From a virus, in IMG/VR virus record IMGVR_UViG_3300025154_000178, positions 1-43,691 of that record: a DNA stretch of 43,691 bases, one strand, 5' to 3'. Positions within the stretch are counted from its first letter, which is position 1. Every line of letters starts with the position of its first letter. The notes under the pieces are model-generated. The model was given only the letters and a program-made list of their open reading frames with translations. It was not told the DNA's origin and did not search any database. This document shows, piece by piece, positions 16,732-24,954 of the stretch. Made by a program: the position numbers and the translations under genes.

Positions 16732-18329
16732 TGAAAAAACTACTTCCGCTTTTTCTTCTCCTGGCGCTGGCCAGCTGCTCGACAAAAACCGCGCAGGTTG
16801 ACAACGCAGGCCCGGTTGATGTCAAAGAGCAACCTGGCAAAGCGTATCCCGATCCAGGCCCCGAGCCATACGATACTTTTTCTCCGCGTGATCTACCAAT
16901 GGTGGGCGCAGGCTCGACATTCAGAATCAATGAAAAGAGCGCAAAAACCACGCTCGTTGCCGGAGACTATTTCCTGATCGAGAGCTACCCATCACTGACA
17001 ACGATGCGGACCAGCACCGATAATATTGCAACCTACACCCTGAACAAAATCAAGACGCAGGCAGGTTTTGAGTCCATACTTTTCGAGCTTCCCGAGGGTG
17101 GCGGAACCGGGACGCCTGGCGGAACCGACACGCAGATACAGTTCAACGACTCTGACGTTTTCGGCGGCGATTCTGGCCTCCTGTTCAACAAGACCACAAA
17201 TGCGCTCACGGTCAGCGGGGCCGTATCAGCTCCCTCTTATGTCTCAAGCGGCGCAGACGGTACCCACGGCCTCGATATCACCAACACGGTACCGATAACC
17301 TACACGCCGACATCTGGTCGGATCTCGTGGTATGGCGACAGGCTTCGCGAGGCTGACGGTGTCGATTGGGACAACTATTTCCTCGAAGCTGCGGACCTCG
17401 GAATATTGATTCAGGGGTATGACACCGACCTGGCCATTGCGGCTGGCATGAGCGCGGCTGGCAACTCCAAATACTTTGGGACAAACGGCGGCGGCACTCC
17501 GGGAATTTATGATCTCCCGACCGGATCCGGCGGCGGGGTTGAATCGGTATCGACTGACCCAGCATCACCGTCAGCTGGCTATGTCTGGTACAACACGACT
17601 GACCATAAGATCAAGGTCCGCGAGGCTGGCGGGACCACGGTATTTGAGGGAGTTTATACCGCAGACACCCCGACGAGCGGGCCGGAGTTTGAAAGCATAG
17701 CGGTTGGCCTGGGCGATACAGGGGCCACATCTTTATCCACATCCACAAGCCTTGTGGTGCCTGAAGATGGGCTGATAGTGGCGGGAGTCCACGCCTACAC
17801 CGGAGTGACCTATGATATCACCGGGGTGACCTGTGGATCAAACACCCTTTCGCTAAAAAAGACAGTTTCCATCGGCGGCGACGAGTTCAAAGTTCAGGTG
17901 TGGTCATTGGCGAATGCCGTAGCCTACACAGGCACATGCACAGCAACGTTCAACGAAAGTTTACCCTCAAGGGGAATAATTGCCGCTGCTTACTCGGGAG
18001 TTGCGACAACAACGCCGCTCGACAAATCAAGCTGCAATGTGGCTGACTGTGATGAACTGACAGGCGCGACTGTGAACCGTACAGCGGTGGACACCGCGAC
18101 CACAGCGCAGGCTGACGAACTTCTAGTTGCTTTCGAACTATCATGGGATGTCACGCACGCATACACCGCGCAGAACGGCTACACGCGACGGACAGCCGCC
18201 AGCGGGGTGCAGTTCAGCTTGTTTGACAAAACCGTATCGGCAACCGGGGCATATCCGGGCGGAAATTTTGCAACGGTGGATTCGGCTGATAGCTATGTTT
18301 CAATTTTTCTGACCTTCAAGGCTCTGTAA
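16731..18329 (+). CDS. Tail fibre-like protein with lipoprotein signal peptide
   Basis: A 532-residue protein with an N-terminal lipoprotein signal, MKKLLPLFLLLALASC, with lipid-attachment Cys16 followed by Ser, which in Gram-negatives favours the outer membrane. The rest is unlike a host lipoprotein. Residues from about 124 have the standard fibre module GGTDTQIQFNDSDVFGGDSG and FNKTTNALTVSG seen in many tail fibres, and the C-terminal half is a Gly/Thr-rich beta region. The start overlaps the preceding gene in TGATG with AAAGGCG upstream. An export signal on a fibre-like protein is odd, because tail proteins normally assemble in the cytoplasm. Confidence 0.75.
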   Translation: MKKLLPLFLLLALASCSTKTAQVDNAGPVDVKEQPGKAYPDPGPEPYDTFSPRDLPMVGAGSTFRINEKSAKTTLVAGDYFLIESYPSLTTMRTSTDNIATYTLNKIKTQAGFESILFELPEGGGTGTPGGTDTQIQFNDSDVFGGDSGLLFNKTTNALTVSGAVSAPSYVSSGADGTHGLDITNTVPITYTPTSGRISWYGDRLREADGVDWDNYFLEAADLGILIQGYDTDLAIAAGMSAAGNSKYFGTNGGGTPGIYDLPTGSGGGVESVSTDPASPSAGYVWYNTTDHKIKVREAGGTTVFEGVYTADTPTSGPEFESIAVGLGDTGATSLSTSTSLVVPEDGLIVAGVHAYTGVTYDITGVTCGSNTLSLKKTVSIGGDEFKVQVWSLANAVAYTGTCTATFNESLPSRGIIAAAYSGVATTTPLDKSSCNVADCDELTGATVNRTAVDTATTAQADELLVAFELSWDVTHAYTAQNGYTRRTAASGVQFSLFDKTVSATGAYPGGNFATVDSADSYVSIFLTFKAL

Positions 18330-20512
18330 TGAGACGGCTCATAATAGCACTCATATTCCTGACCGCAGGGGCAGCGCACGCCACAACTCCGACCATCTCT
18401 TTGGTGTCCGGTACCGTCTCGACCGGGGCGACGCTGACCATCACCGGCAGCAACATGATGGATGAGGACAAATCCGGCTGGCAATCCAGATTTACATCCG
18501 GGTCGGCCTACGGGTTTGAAGGCTCCACGGTGACCGCTGACGGCTATTATATGGGTGGCGGCAATGTGATTGATCCGGTTTACGATTCATCTGTCAAACT
18601 GAGCGGCAACAAATCCCTGAAGGCTCGCGGGCAAGGTGCCTGGGAAGGACCGAACGGACCTGCCAGCTTGATCTATTTTCCCGGTGGTGGCGGTGCCGAA
18701 ACCGGCGATATTTGGATCAGGAAATATGTCCGCATGGATATCCTTGGCGGGACATGGCCGTCCGAGTATCAGAAAATTATCGATAGCCAGGGGTCGGCAG
18801 GGCAGTACTATCTAGACACCATCGGCAACAGCACGTTCATGGCAACCTGGCAGATCGGCGGCAGCAACACGGCTCACTATGTCGATGCTCCGGGCGGAGG
18901 CTTGCAATCCGGGAGATGGTACGCTGTCGAACTGCACTGGAAAGCGAGTCCGTCACGGATTTACGAGCTGTACATCGATAATACGCTGATGCTCACCGGA
19001 TCAACGATGACCACGGCGGACCTGACATGGCTGCTCGTCGGCTTGATCAATTACGGTGGTACTTCTTCCGCTTTCTCGGAAAATGTTTATTACGATAATT
19101 TAGCGGTAAGCTCGAGCAGGATCCGGCCATCATCGATTATAGAGGTTTCTGGTGACGGAATAACCTGGAAATATCAGGAGCCAGTTGCCCTCGGCGACAC
19201 ATCATCCCAGATAAAACTCGACCTGTCTGGCCTGACCGGAACCAATTACCGAATGCGGGTCACAAACAACCGGCAAGAGGTCAGTTCGGTTTATTATCTC
19301 AGCGGCGGGACAAACGATTCAACGGCGCCGGTGGTGGCAATCTCCACAACGGATCCGTCAAACATCACAGCAGTACCCTTGCTCGTCTCCGGGACTGCAT
19401 CGGATGGGGTCGGCGTTGTCGGCTGCAAATGGCGGCTCGGATCACAACCTGATGCGCTTAATGGAACCTCCATGGTGGGGACTACATCATGGTCAGGGAA
19501 TGCCAATTCGTTTTCGTCGGGGTCGAATACTCTCTATGTCGGATGCTATGATCTCGCAAACAACTGGGGATACGACTCAATCACGGTGAATTACACACCT
19601 GAAACCTTGCCGGCGGTAACAAGTATCAATGAATCATTCGAGGACAATTCTTTCGGCCTGCGGAACTGGTACGACAACACCAATCACGGAACGATAGCAA
19701 CAGGCGGCTATTCTGGCAACTGCCTGCAATGGTCCTGGGCGCAGGGCGAAGCACAGCCGACGAACGGTGGATCGATGAGACGGTTGTTCGATCCTGCCGA
19801 CCGTCTCTATGTCTCTTTTTACGTGAAACTTCAGACCGGCTGGCGGGGGTCGCAGCAAACCTATCATCCGCACATGATCACCATTCCCTCGGATCTAGAC
19901 GAAGAATACGCACCTCTGGCGAACAATTACCTCAACACGTATATCGAATTCAACAGTGACCTCGGATCGCCGTATACCATCCGTCCAGCCATGGCCATTC
20001 AGGACGAGAAAAGGGTAAACACGGCCAGCGGTACACCTCCGCTTGATCTGTCGGCAATCACGGAAAACCGGAGCGTGGCCTACTGCAACACGCCTGTGCC
20101 TGATGGCGCTGCTGGTATCTGCTACGCAGATAATCCGTATTACAGCGCGAACGTATGGAAGGCATCGAACGCCTCGGTATCCACAAACTCCTGGCATCAT
20201 GTCGAAGTCTATCTACAGATGAACACCATCGACGGCGGCATCGGCCAGAGCGACGGCATTATGCGCGAGTGGGTTGATGGCGTGCAGGTCCTGAATCACA
20301 CGGACGTGATGTATCGCACCGGGCAGGACGCAACGAAGAAGTGGGCGCAGTTTGTTTTCTCTCCCTGGATAGGAGACGGGTCGCCTATCGCGCAAACGAT
20401 GTGGATTGACGAACTGACGGTCGGGACGACATCGCCGTATGTGGTTATTGAACCGGGGCCGGAGCCTTGGCGGGTAAGCGTGCCGAAATCATTTAGCGGG
20501 AGCATCCAATAA
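18329..20512 (+). CDS. Exported multidomain carbohydrate-binding-like protein
   Basis: A 727-residue protein with a Sec signal peptide, MRRLIIALIFLTAGAAHA, cut near residue 18. After a short IPT-like start (TISLVSGTVSTGATLTITGS), residues about 47-267 and 430-715 look like two concanavalin-type jelly-roll domains (RWYAVELHWKASPSRIYELY; SWHHVEVYLQMNTIDGGIGQ), separated by an Ig-like bacterial repeat at about 324-425. This resembles secreted polysaccharide-binding or lyase proteins of environmental bacteria. Activity cannot be assigned. It starts in a TAATG overlap in the middle of the tail region, so it is co-expressed with late genes. Confidence 0.65.
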   Translation: MRRLIIALIFLTAGAAHATTPTISLVSGTVSTGATLTITGSNMMDEDKSGWQSRFTSGSAYGFEGSTVTADGYYMGGGNVIDPVYDSSVKLSGNKSLKARGQGAWEGPNGPASLIYFPGGGGAETGDIWIRKYVRMDILGGTWPSEYQKIIDSQGSAGQYYLDTIGNSTFMATWQIGGSNTAHYVDAPGGGLQSGRWYAVELHWKASPSRIYELYIDNTLMLTGSTMTTADLTWLLVGLINYGGTSSAFSENVYYDNLAVSSSRIRPSSIIEVSGDGITWKYQEPVALGDTSSQIKLDLSGLTGTNYRMRVTNNRQEVSSVYYLSGGTNDSTAPVVAISTTDPSNITAVPLLVSGTASDGVGVVGCKWRLGSQPDALNGTSMVGTTSWSGNANSFSSGSNTLYVGCYDLANNWGYDSITVNYTPETLPAVTSINESFEDNSFGLRNWYDNTNHGTIATGGYSGNCLQWSWAQGEAQPTNGGSMRRLFDPADRLYVSFYVKLQTGWRGSQQTYHPHMITIPSDLDEEYAPLANNYLNTYIEFNSDLGSPYTIRPAMAIQDEKRVNTASGTPPLDLSAITENRSVAYCNTPVPDGAAGICYADNPYYSANVWKASNASVSTNSWHHVEVYLQMNTIDGGIGQSDGIMREWVDGVQVLNHTDVMYRTGQDATKKWAQFVFSPWIGDGSPIAQTMWIDELTVGTTSPYVVIEPGPEPWRVSVPKSFSGSIQ

Positions 20513-20603
20513 TTATTAACAGAATGGAAATCTGATTAACAAAGTGTGCATCATATAGTATGTTAGATGCATCGGATACACAACGACATAGCGGAGGCCG
20601 ACA

Positions 20604-20693
20604 ATGAGCAATGAGTGGAAAACAAACATAGGATTGATTGTTATGATCATCATCCTTGCCTCGGCACTGTACAACTTCTTGACAGTATCATAG
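20604..20693 (+). CDS. Small membrane peptide, 29 residues
   Basis: MSNEWKTN followed by one hydrophobic span, IGLIVMIIILASALYNFL, preceded by GCGGAGG at the right distance. It is too short for family assignment. The 90 bases upstream contain TGCATC/GATGCA (20547-20552 with 20566-20571), a possible operator or hairpin, and no clear promoter. Position at the head of the lysis-type cluster suggests a membrane role during lysis, but that is inference. Confidence 0.55.
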   Translation: MSNEWKTNIGLIVMIIILASALYNFLTVS

Positions 20694-20701
20694 GAGACAT
20701 T

Positions 20702-21460
20702 ATGGAAAGGCGAATTTATGGCGTTATCGGCGGAATGTGCTTCTGGGCGGCTGCGGTGATTGCGGTTTTTGCTCTCAACGGGTGCTCAGCAAATATCAGA
20801 TTGACAGATATCACGTTTGAACAGAACGCAGACAACGGCTCCGATGTGGCGATGAAGACAGACGCCAGCGGGGCGACAAATACCACGGGTACCGACCAGG
20901 TGGCGGACGGCAGGATCAACCTTGCGGCAGCAATGGAAGGCGCACAGGCCGCACTGCAGGGGATCAAGGATTCTCTTGCAGAGTACAAGCCTGACCTTTC
21001 TAAGAAGGATTCTGAGAACCAGACCGACAACAGCCAAACCACAACCATCTATAACGAGGCCAAGCTTGCTCCTGGTGAAGACCTGACGGATACGGTTGAC
21101 CCGGGCAAAGTTGAGCCAGTTCCACCGACTGAGCCAAACCCGGGCGAGTATAAGAACAAGGCGACATATACCAGCTATGGCCAAAGAAACGGCGGACGCG
21201 AGGCATGGCGCATCCCTCACAAGGGGCCTGAGTTTGGCAAGCTGATCAAGGTTGTCTTCTCTGATGGTCACACGGTTTTTGTCAAAGACACTTCGCATAA
21301 TTACCGAGAGAGTGACGGTTTTGTCTTCAAACCGGGGATCGGACCCAATGGTGAGGGGTCTGCGGACACCGGGACGGCCCATGGTGGCGTCTACCTGCAT
21401 GCTCCTTACGGCAACAAATCGAAACAGGTAACGTTTTACTTTGACGGCGATTTGAAGTGA
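20702..21460 (+). CDS. Lipoprotein of unknown function
   Basis: A 252-residue protein with a lipoprotein signal: a hydrophobic span (FWAAAVIAVFALNGC) with lipobox LNGC and Cys28. Next comes a low-complexity linker rich in Asp, Ala and Thr, a proline-rich stretch (PVPPTEPNPGEYKN) and a compact C-terminal domain with YTSYGQRNGGREAWRIPHKG and HGGVYLHAPYGNKSKQVTFY. I do not recognise the domain. ATG 20702 follows ATAGGAGACATT; an upstream GTG at 20615 overlaps the 29-residue gene and is rejected. It could be a lysis, outer-membrane or superinfection-exclusion protein. Confidence 0.7.
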   Translation: MERRIYGVIGGMCFWAAAVIAVFALNGCSANIRLTDITFEQNADNGSDVAMKTDASGATNTTGTDQVADGRINLAAAMEGAQAALQGIKDSLAEYKPDLSKKDSENQTDNSQTTTIYNEAKLAPGEDLTDTVDPGKVEPVPPTEPNPGEYKNKATYTSYGQRNGGREAWRIPHKGPEFGKLIKVVFSDGHTVFVKDTSHNYRESDGFVFKPGIGPNGEGSADTGTAHGGVYLHAPYGNKSKQVTFYFDGDLK

Positions 21461-21552
21461 TAACCTGCGCCCGCTGCGGCTGCCAATACCATGGCCGACA
21501 GCACTGCCCCGAATGCGGATGGCCAGCCGGAGACGAAAACCCTGATGATTGA
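21457..21552 (+). CDS. Mini zinc-ribbon protein, 31 residues
   Basis: GTG start in a GTGA overlap with the lipoprotein stop. The product has C4-x2-C7 and C17-x2-C20 with HCPECGW, a minimal zinc ribbon and little else. It resembles the 25-residue zinc-ribbon product encoded at 22130 (ICLACGW), which suggests a paralogous pair. The tight overlap and Cys spacing support translation. Role unknown. Confidence 0.55.
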   Translation: MITCARCGCQYHGRQHCPECGWPAGDENPDD

Positions 21553-21739
21553 ACGGGTAATTGCAGACGATAACATGAATGAACGGCCTTACCGAATGGT
21601 CAAGGACCGGTATGCGACATGCGACGAGCCATTTTGTTTTGCCTACGACTACCAAGGGAAAGAGCCACAATTAACATGCAAACATTATTCACAGATGAGC
21701 GGGGTTAAAAAATGCGACAGGGCGAAGATACAACGGTAA
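21545..21739 (+). CDS. Small Cys-containing protein
   Basis: A 64-residue protein starting at ATG 21545, which overlaps the stop of the mini zinc ribbon and has CCGGAGA upstream. An earlier ATG at 21491 has no ribosome site. Cys residues in CDEPFC, TCKHYSQMSG and KKCDR could form a metal site. It overlaps the start of the holin-like gene. Function unknown. Confidence 0.6.
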   Translation: MIERVIADDNMNERPYRMVKDRYATCDEPFCFAYDYQGKEPQLTCKHYSQMSGVKKCDRAKIQR

Positions 21740-21981
21740 TGGAAGCGCTCAACAAGGGCGAGATCGTATCAAACGCGGCGGAACTCAAAACCACCGGGAT
21801 CACCGCGAACAAAATCGCGATCATCCTCTCCCTATTCCTCGCTGCCCTAAAAGCCTTTGACATCGACATCCCGGCAATCGATGACGACACACTGATCATG
21901 ATATCTGGCGGTGTCGCGGCGCTGCTTCTGTGGATGAACAATATTATCGCCACGGTCACCTCCCGGAAGATCGGCAAATGA
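21712..21981 (+). CDS. Putative holin
   Basis: An 89-residue protein with two hydrophobic spans (KIAIILSLFLAALKAF and LIMISGGVAALLLWMNNIIATV) and a short charged end (SRKIGK). That size and layout fit a two-span holin, the inner-membrane pore that times lysis. It has a second in-frame start at ATG 21739, in a TAATG overlap with the previous stop, giving forms that differ by nine residues, as in dual-start holins. No strong ribosome site picks between them. Neighbouring genes are also small membrane proteins. Confidence 0.6.
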   Translation: MRQGEDTTVMEALNKGEIVSNAAELKTTGITANKIAIILSLFLAALKAFDIDIPAIDDDTLIMISGGVAALLLWMNNIIATVTSRKIGK

Positions 21982-22133
21982 AAGTGCAAGAAAAGTCCCG
22001 GACACCCGGGCCTCCCCCTCGGTTTACCATAAAAGGAGATGAGGGGGCGACTGATTCACCGCTTTTTGAAATCGCAATTATAATCCTGATACTGTCAATC
22101 ATCGCCGGCCTGTGCCTGGGGTGGATACCATGA
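21978..22133 (+). CDS. Small C-terminally anchored membrane protein
   Basis: A 51-residue protein with a charged, proline-containing N-terminus (KVQEKSRTPGPPPRF) and a single hydrophobic span near the C-terminus (IAIIILILSIIAGLCLGW). It starts in an ATGA overlap with the holin-like gene. It could be a second holin component, an antiholin or an unrelated membrane peptide. No family recognised. Confidence 0.6.
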   Translation: MKVQEKSRTPGPPPRFTIKGDEGATDSPLFEIAIIILILSIIAGLCLGWIP

Positions 22134-22207
22134 GATGCCCTGATTGCGGGGCCAGATTGGAGCCAGGCGCAGGAATATGCCTGGCCTGTGGATGGGAAAG
22201 CTGTTGA
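22130..22207 (+). CDS. Mini zinc-ribbon protein, 25 residues
   Basis: ATGA overlap with the membrane protein stop. The whole product is one zinc ribbon: C3-x2-C6, ten residues, C17-x2-C20, then GWESC. It resembles the N-terminal ribbon of larger bacterial membrane proteins, but here stands alone. The related 31-residue gene is 0.6 kb upstream. A free zinc-binding peptide in a lysis-type cluster is unusual; role unknown. Confidence 0.5.
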   Translation: MRCPDCGARLEPGAGICLACGWESC

Positions 22208-22247
22208 TATTACATTCCCGGCAGTTTGCCGGAAAGGAACGGAGCGA

Positions 22248-22652
22248 ATGCCGGATACTGGAAACGTAGGGGTTGTCTCAAGCATTGCGGCAATCATCGG
22301 GGCGATGGTCGGTGGAGCAATATCCTTAATTGGCTGGGGTAAAAAAATCGAACGAGTAGAATCCGGACTTGCTCGGAGCCATGAGCGGATTGACAAGACC
22401 GAGAAAAAGGCAGAGGAACTTGAACACGCTCTCAAGAGTATGATGGCCAGCTTCACCCGAGCTGACGGGGAACCAAGGTTCATTTCTAAGCCAGCGTGTA
22501 TTGAACTGCAGGCAAAATGCCATGAACTCCTTGCGGAGAAATTATCCGGTGGTGAGAAGCGGTTCGGCGACCTCGAGGCAGAGATCAGAGACATAAAAAG
22601 CGCACAGGAAAGAAACTTTAAAGACATCCTTGATGCTATAAAAAATAAATAA
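22248..22652 (+). CDS. Membrane-anchored coiled-coil protein (spanin/holin-like cluster)
   Basis: A 134-residue protein with one N-terminal hydrophobic span (VVSSIAAIIGAMVGGAISLI) followed by a long charged coiled-coil region (RIDKTEKKAEELEHALKSMM, then ELLAEKLSGGEKRFGDLEAE). This is the layout of inner-membrane spanins and of several phage membrane proteins of unknown role. ATG 22248 follows AAAGGAACGGAGCG; a GTG/ATG region at 22188 overlaps the zinc-ribbon gene and has no site. A spanin role is plausible, but no outer-membrane partner is certain. Confidence 0.6.
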   Translation: MPDTGNVGVVSSIAAIIGAMVGGAISLIGWGKKIERVESGLARSHERIDKTEKKAEELEHALKSMMASFTRADGEPRFISKPACIELQAKCHELLAEKLSGGEKRFGDLEAEIRDIKSAQERNFKDILDAIKNK

Positions 22653-22669
22653 CAACAGCGAGGTAAGAA

Positions 22670-23050
22670 ATGGCTGGATCATGGGCGGCAAGCAGTGAAG
22701 TAAGCGGCTACCTAAACGGGACGCTAAACAGACCGCAGGGCATGTCAATTCCCTTCACATCGGACGCGGCGGACGCCTCCGTGCCGGATCTGCAGATTGC
22801 GGGCATATCAGGGCATCTTGAATCTGTAGAAGTGGTTTTTGACGGAACAGACACGCCGACATCGGTAATCACAACGGTCAAAACAGTGGATGATACCGCA
22901 CTTCCCGGCTTCCCCTCGGCGACATTGAGCGCAAGCGGGTGGGCGATGGAACCGGGTGAAACTCCACTTTGCTTCTCTGGCGGACTGAAGGTTGCGCTTA
23001 CGGTGGTCGGGAACGGCAAAAAAGGCAAGGTAATCCTTAATATCCTCTAG
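22670..23050 (+). CDS. Beta-rich structural protein
   Basis: A 126-residue protein, Gly/Ser/Thr-rich, with alternating strands and a C-terminal KVALTVVGNGKKGKVILNIL. The style resembles small virion-associated proteins such as the one at 6775. It opens a second block of fibre-type genes after the small membrane cluster, with GAGGTAAGAA before the ATG. Function unknown, probably virion-related. Confidence 0.55.
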   Translation: MAGSWAASSEVSGYLNGTLNRPQGMSIPFTSDAADASVPDLQIAGISGHLESVEVVFDGTDTPTSVITTVKTVDDTALPGFPSATLSASGWAMEPGETPLCFSGGLKVALTVVGNGKKGKVILNIL

Positions 23051-23058
23051 GAGCAACT

Positions 23059-23532
23059 ATGAACTTAGCTCACAGGATAATGCTGTTTTCGGGGGTTCGA
23101 CTACCGCAAGACGGCATAGTCGCTGCTTTTTTGATCGCCAACGATTTGCAAGATAATATCGGCTTATTGAGCATAACCCTGACAACCGGAACTATTGAAA
23201 ATCTCGCTGAAGCGACCTGGCCATTCCCCTCGAATGCTGTCACTTTGCAGGCCGATTCGGACATGGGCGGCGGGATTATGTTCGACCCAGAAAACGCCAT
23301 GGCCCCTTTCGTCCGGTCTGGCGCTGAATGGTATGCGCTGCTTAATGTCGATTTCGCCTGGATTGGGTTTCACCCGACGAGGGGTGGAGTTATTATTTAC
23401 GATGCTAATAAATCGGCAAAGGCAGCGCAGATACAGAACTACCTCGGAAGATATTATCCAGCTATTCCATTCACCTTCCAAGACTCATCTGCCTACACCT
23501 TCCAGAATGGCACAACTTATGATTTCCAATAG
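23059..23532 (+). CDS. Probable virion protein with C-terminal FQ repeats
   Basis: A 157-residue protein with no motif I recognise. Its C-terminus has a short repeat pattern, FTFQDSSAYTFQNGTTYDFQ, in which a strand ending in FQ recurs about every 8-10 residues. This looks like an attachment or oligomerisation tail on a fibre-associated protein. TAGGAGCAACT precedes the ATG. It sits directly before a classic tail fibre gene. Confidence 0.5.
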   Translation: MNLAHRIMLFSGVRLPQDGIVAAFLIANDLQDNIGLLSITLTTGTIENLAEATWPFPSNAVTLQADSDMGGGIMFDPENAMAPFVRSGAEWYALLNVDFAWIGFHPTRGGVIIYDANKSAKAAQIQNYLGRYYPAIPFTFQDSSAYTFQNGTTYDFQ

Positions 23533-23541
23533 GATAACGAT

Positions 23542-24954
23542 ATGGCAAAATTAACAGACCAGACAGCACTGACTACTCCCAACAAGCTTGACGTTATCCA
23601 TGTTGTCGATGTTTCTGACACCGCTGATGATGCAGCTGGGAGCAGTAAAAAAGTTGCCTTGCAGCACATCCCTTCGGCAATCGCTACCGAAATTAAAACG
23701 GCATACGAGGGAAATGCGGATACCAATGTCCTCACTGACGCCGAAAAGACATTACTCGGCAACACGTCAGGCACCAACACAGGTGATCAAACTCTGCCAA
23801 CTGCACTAGCTGATCTGTCGGCAGATGCGACGCACCGCTTGGTAACAGATACTGAAAAATCAACGTGGAATGGCAAGCAGGATGCTTTGCCCGCAGCAAG
23901 TCAAGCTGAGATGGAGGCCGGAACAGAAACAGCCGTCAGGTCTATGTCTCCGCTGAGAGTAAAGCAGGCCATTGATGCACTCGGCGGGAGTGGTGGTGCT
24001 ACTGCCATAAATGATCTGACTGATGTTGATACCACGGGCAAGGCAGCAGGGCGTATTCTCGTCTTTGATGCCTCCGGTAATCTTGTTGTCGGTGACGACC
24101 AAACCGGGGAAGCCGGAAGCGGTATCACCACAGTAACGGCTGGGACAGGCTTGGATGGTGGTGGTTCAACCAGTTCTGTTACTCTCAGTATTGAACAAGC
24201 AATTCTTGATGCAATAACAGCAAATACTGCCAAAGTGAGTTTTGACCCAGCCTCCAGCGCTCGGCTTGCCGACACCAGTGGAAGCAATACTGGGGATCAA
24301 GATTTAACAGGAAAACAAGACATACTTGTAGAGGGGCCATTTGTTGACGGAGACAAAGATCTGCTGGACAACGCACAACCCTCCCTTGGGATCGTTGGCA
24401 CGGCAGGAATGTATTTTATTGAAGAGTCGGTCCTCGGTGTCACAGGAAAAGGGGTCCCTGGAGCATGGAAATTGTTTTACACAGACGGCTCTGGTGGAGG
24501 CATAAAAGAGCTAAATATAGGAACCACAGGACATCTCCTAAAGTCAAGCGGGACTGGAGGCGCTCCGTCATTTGTTGACCCGAACACACTAAATAACCTC
24601 ACCCTCTCCGCAGCCGCAGCAAATGCATTCAGTGCTGGCTCAGTCGGCTACCTCCACACAGACGGCACTGTTATCCTCGCCGACGCAGATACTGAGGCGA
24701 CGACAAAACCTTTACTGCTTATGTCTACAGCAAACATATCAGAAGGCGGTTCTGGAGTATTCAGTCGTGGAGGTATGGTGACCGTTGCAGGCCACGGCTT
24801 TTCTGTCGGATTGCCGATATTTTTATCCGAAACGGCAGGAGGTTTAACCCAGACGGCTCCAGGGACCGGGAAATTTGTCAGATTGATTGGCTATCCGACT
24901 GACGCAAACACCATATTATTTAATCCTTCTAATGTATGGGTGGAGGTAGCATGA
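23542..24954 (+). CDS. Tail fibre protein
   Basis: A 470-residue fibre protein. The N-terminus (KLTDQTALTTPNKLDVIHVV) is a common fibre start. Residues near 72 and 243 carry SGTNTGDQ-type motifs typical of phage fibre shafts. Then follow EAGTETAVRSMSPLRVKQAI, INDLTDVDTTGKAAGRILVF and a C-terminal domain with TANISEGGSGVFSRGGMVTV. No signal peptide. It probably contacts the host surface. Its stop overlaps the next gene start. Confidence 0.8.
   Translation: MAKLTDQTALTTPNKLDVIHVVDVSDTADDAAGSSKKVALQHIPSAIATEIKTAYEGNADTNVLTDAEKTLLGNTSGTNTGDQTLPTALADLSADATHRLVTDTEKSTWNGKQDALPAASQAEMEAGTETAVRSMSPLRVKQAIDALGGSGGATAINDLTDVDTTGKAAGRILVFDASGNLVVGDDQTGEAGSGITTVTAGTGLDGGGSTSSVTLSIEQAILDAITANTAKVSFDPASSARLADTSGSNTGDQDLTGKQDILVEGPFVDGDKDLLDNAQPSLGIVGTAGMYFIEESVLGVTGKGVPGAWKLFYTDGSGGGIKELNIGTTGHLLKSSGTGGAPSFVDPNTLNNLTLSAAAANAFSAGSVGYLHTDGTVILADADTEATTKPLLLMSTANISEGGSGVFSRGGMVTVAGHGFSVGLPIFLSETAGGLTQTAPGTGKFVRLIGYPTDANTILFNPSNVWVEVA

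Noticed and set aside
20786-21670. 294-residue reverse ORF
   Set aside because: Lies opposite the lipoprotein and small Cys genes, has no ribosome site, and has a composition typical of an antisense shadow.
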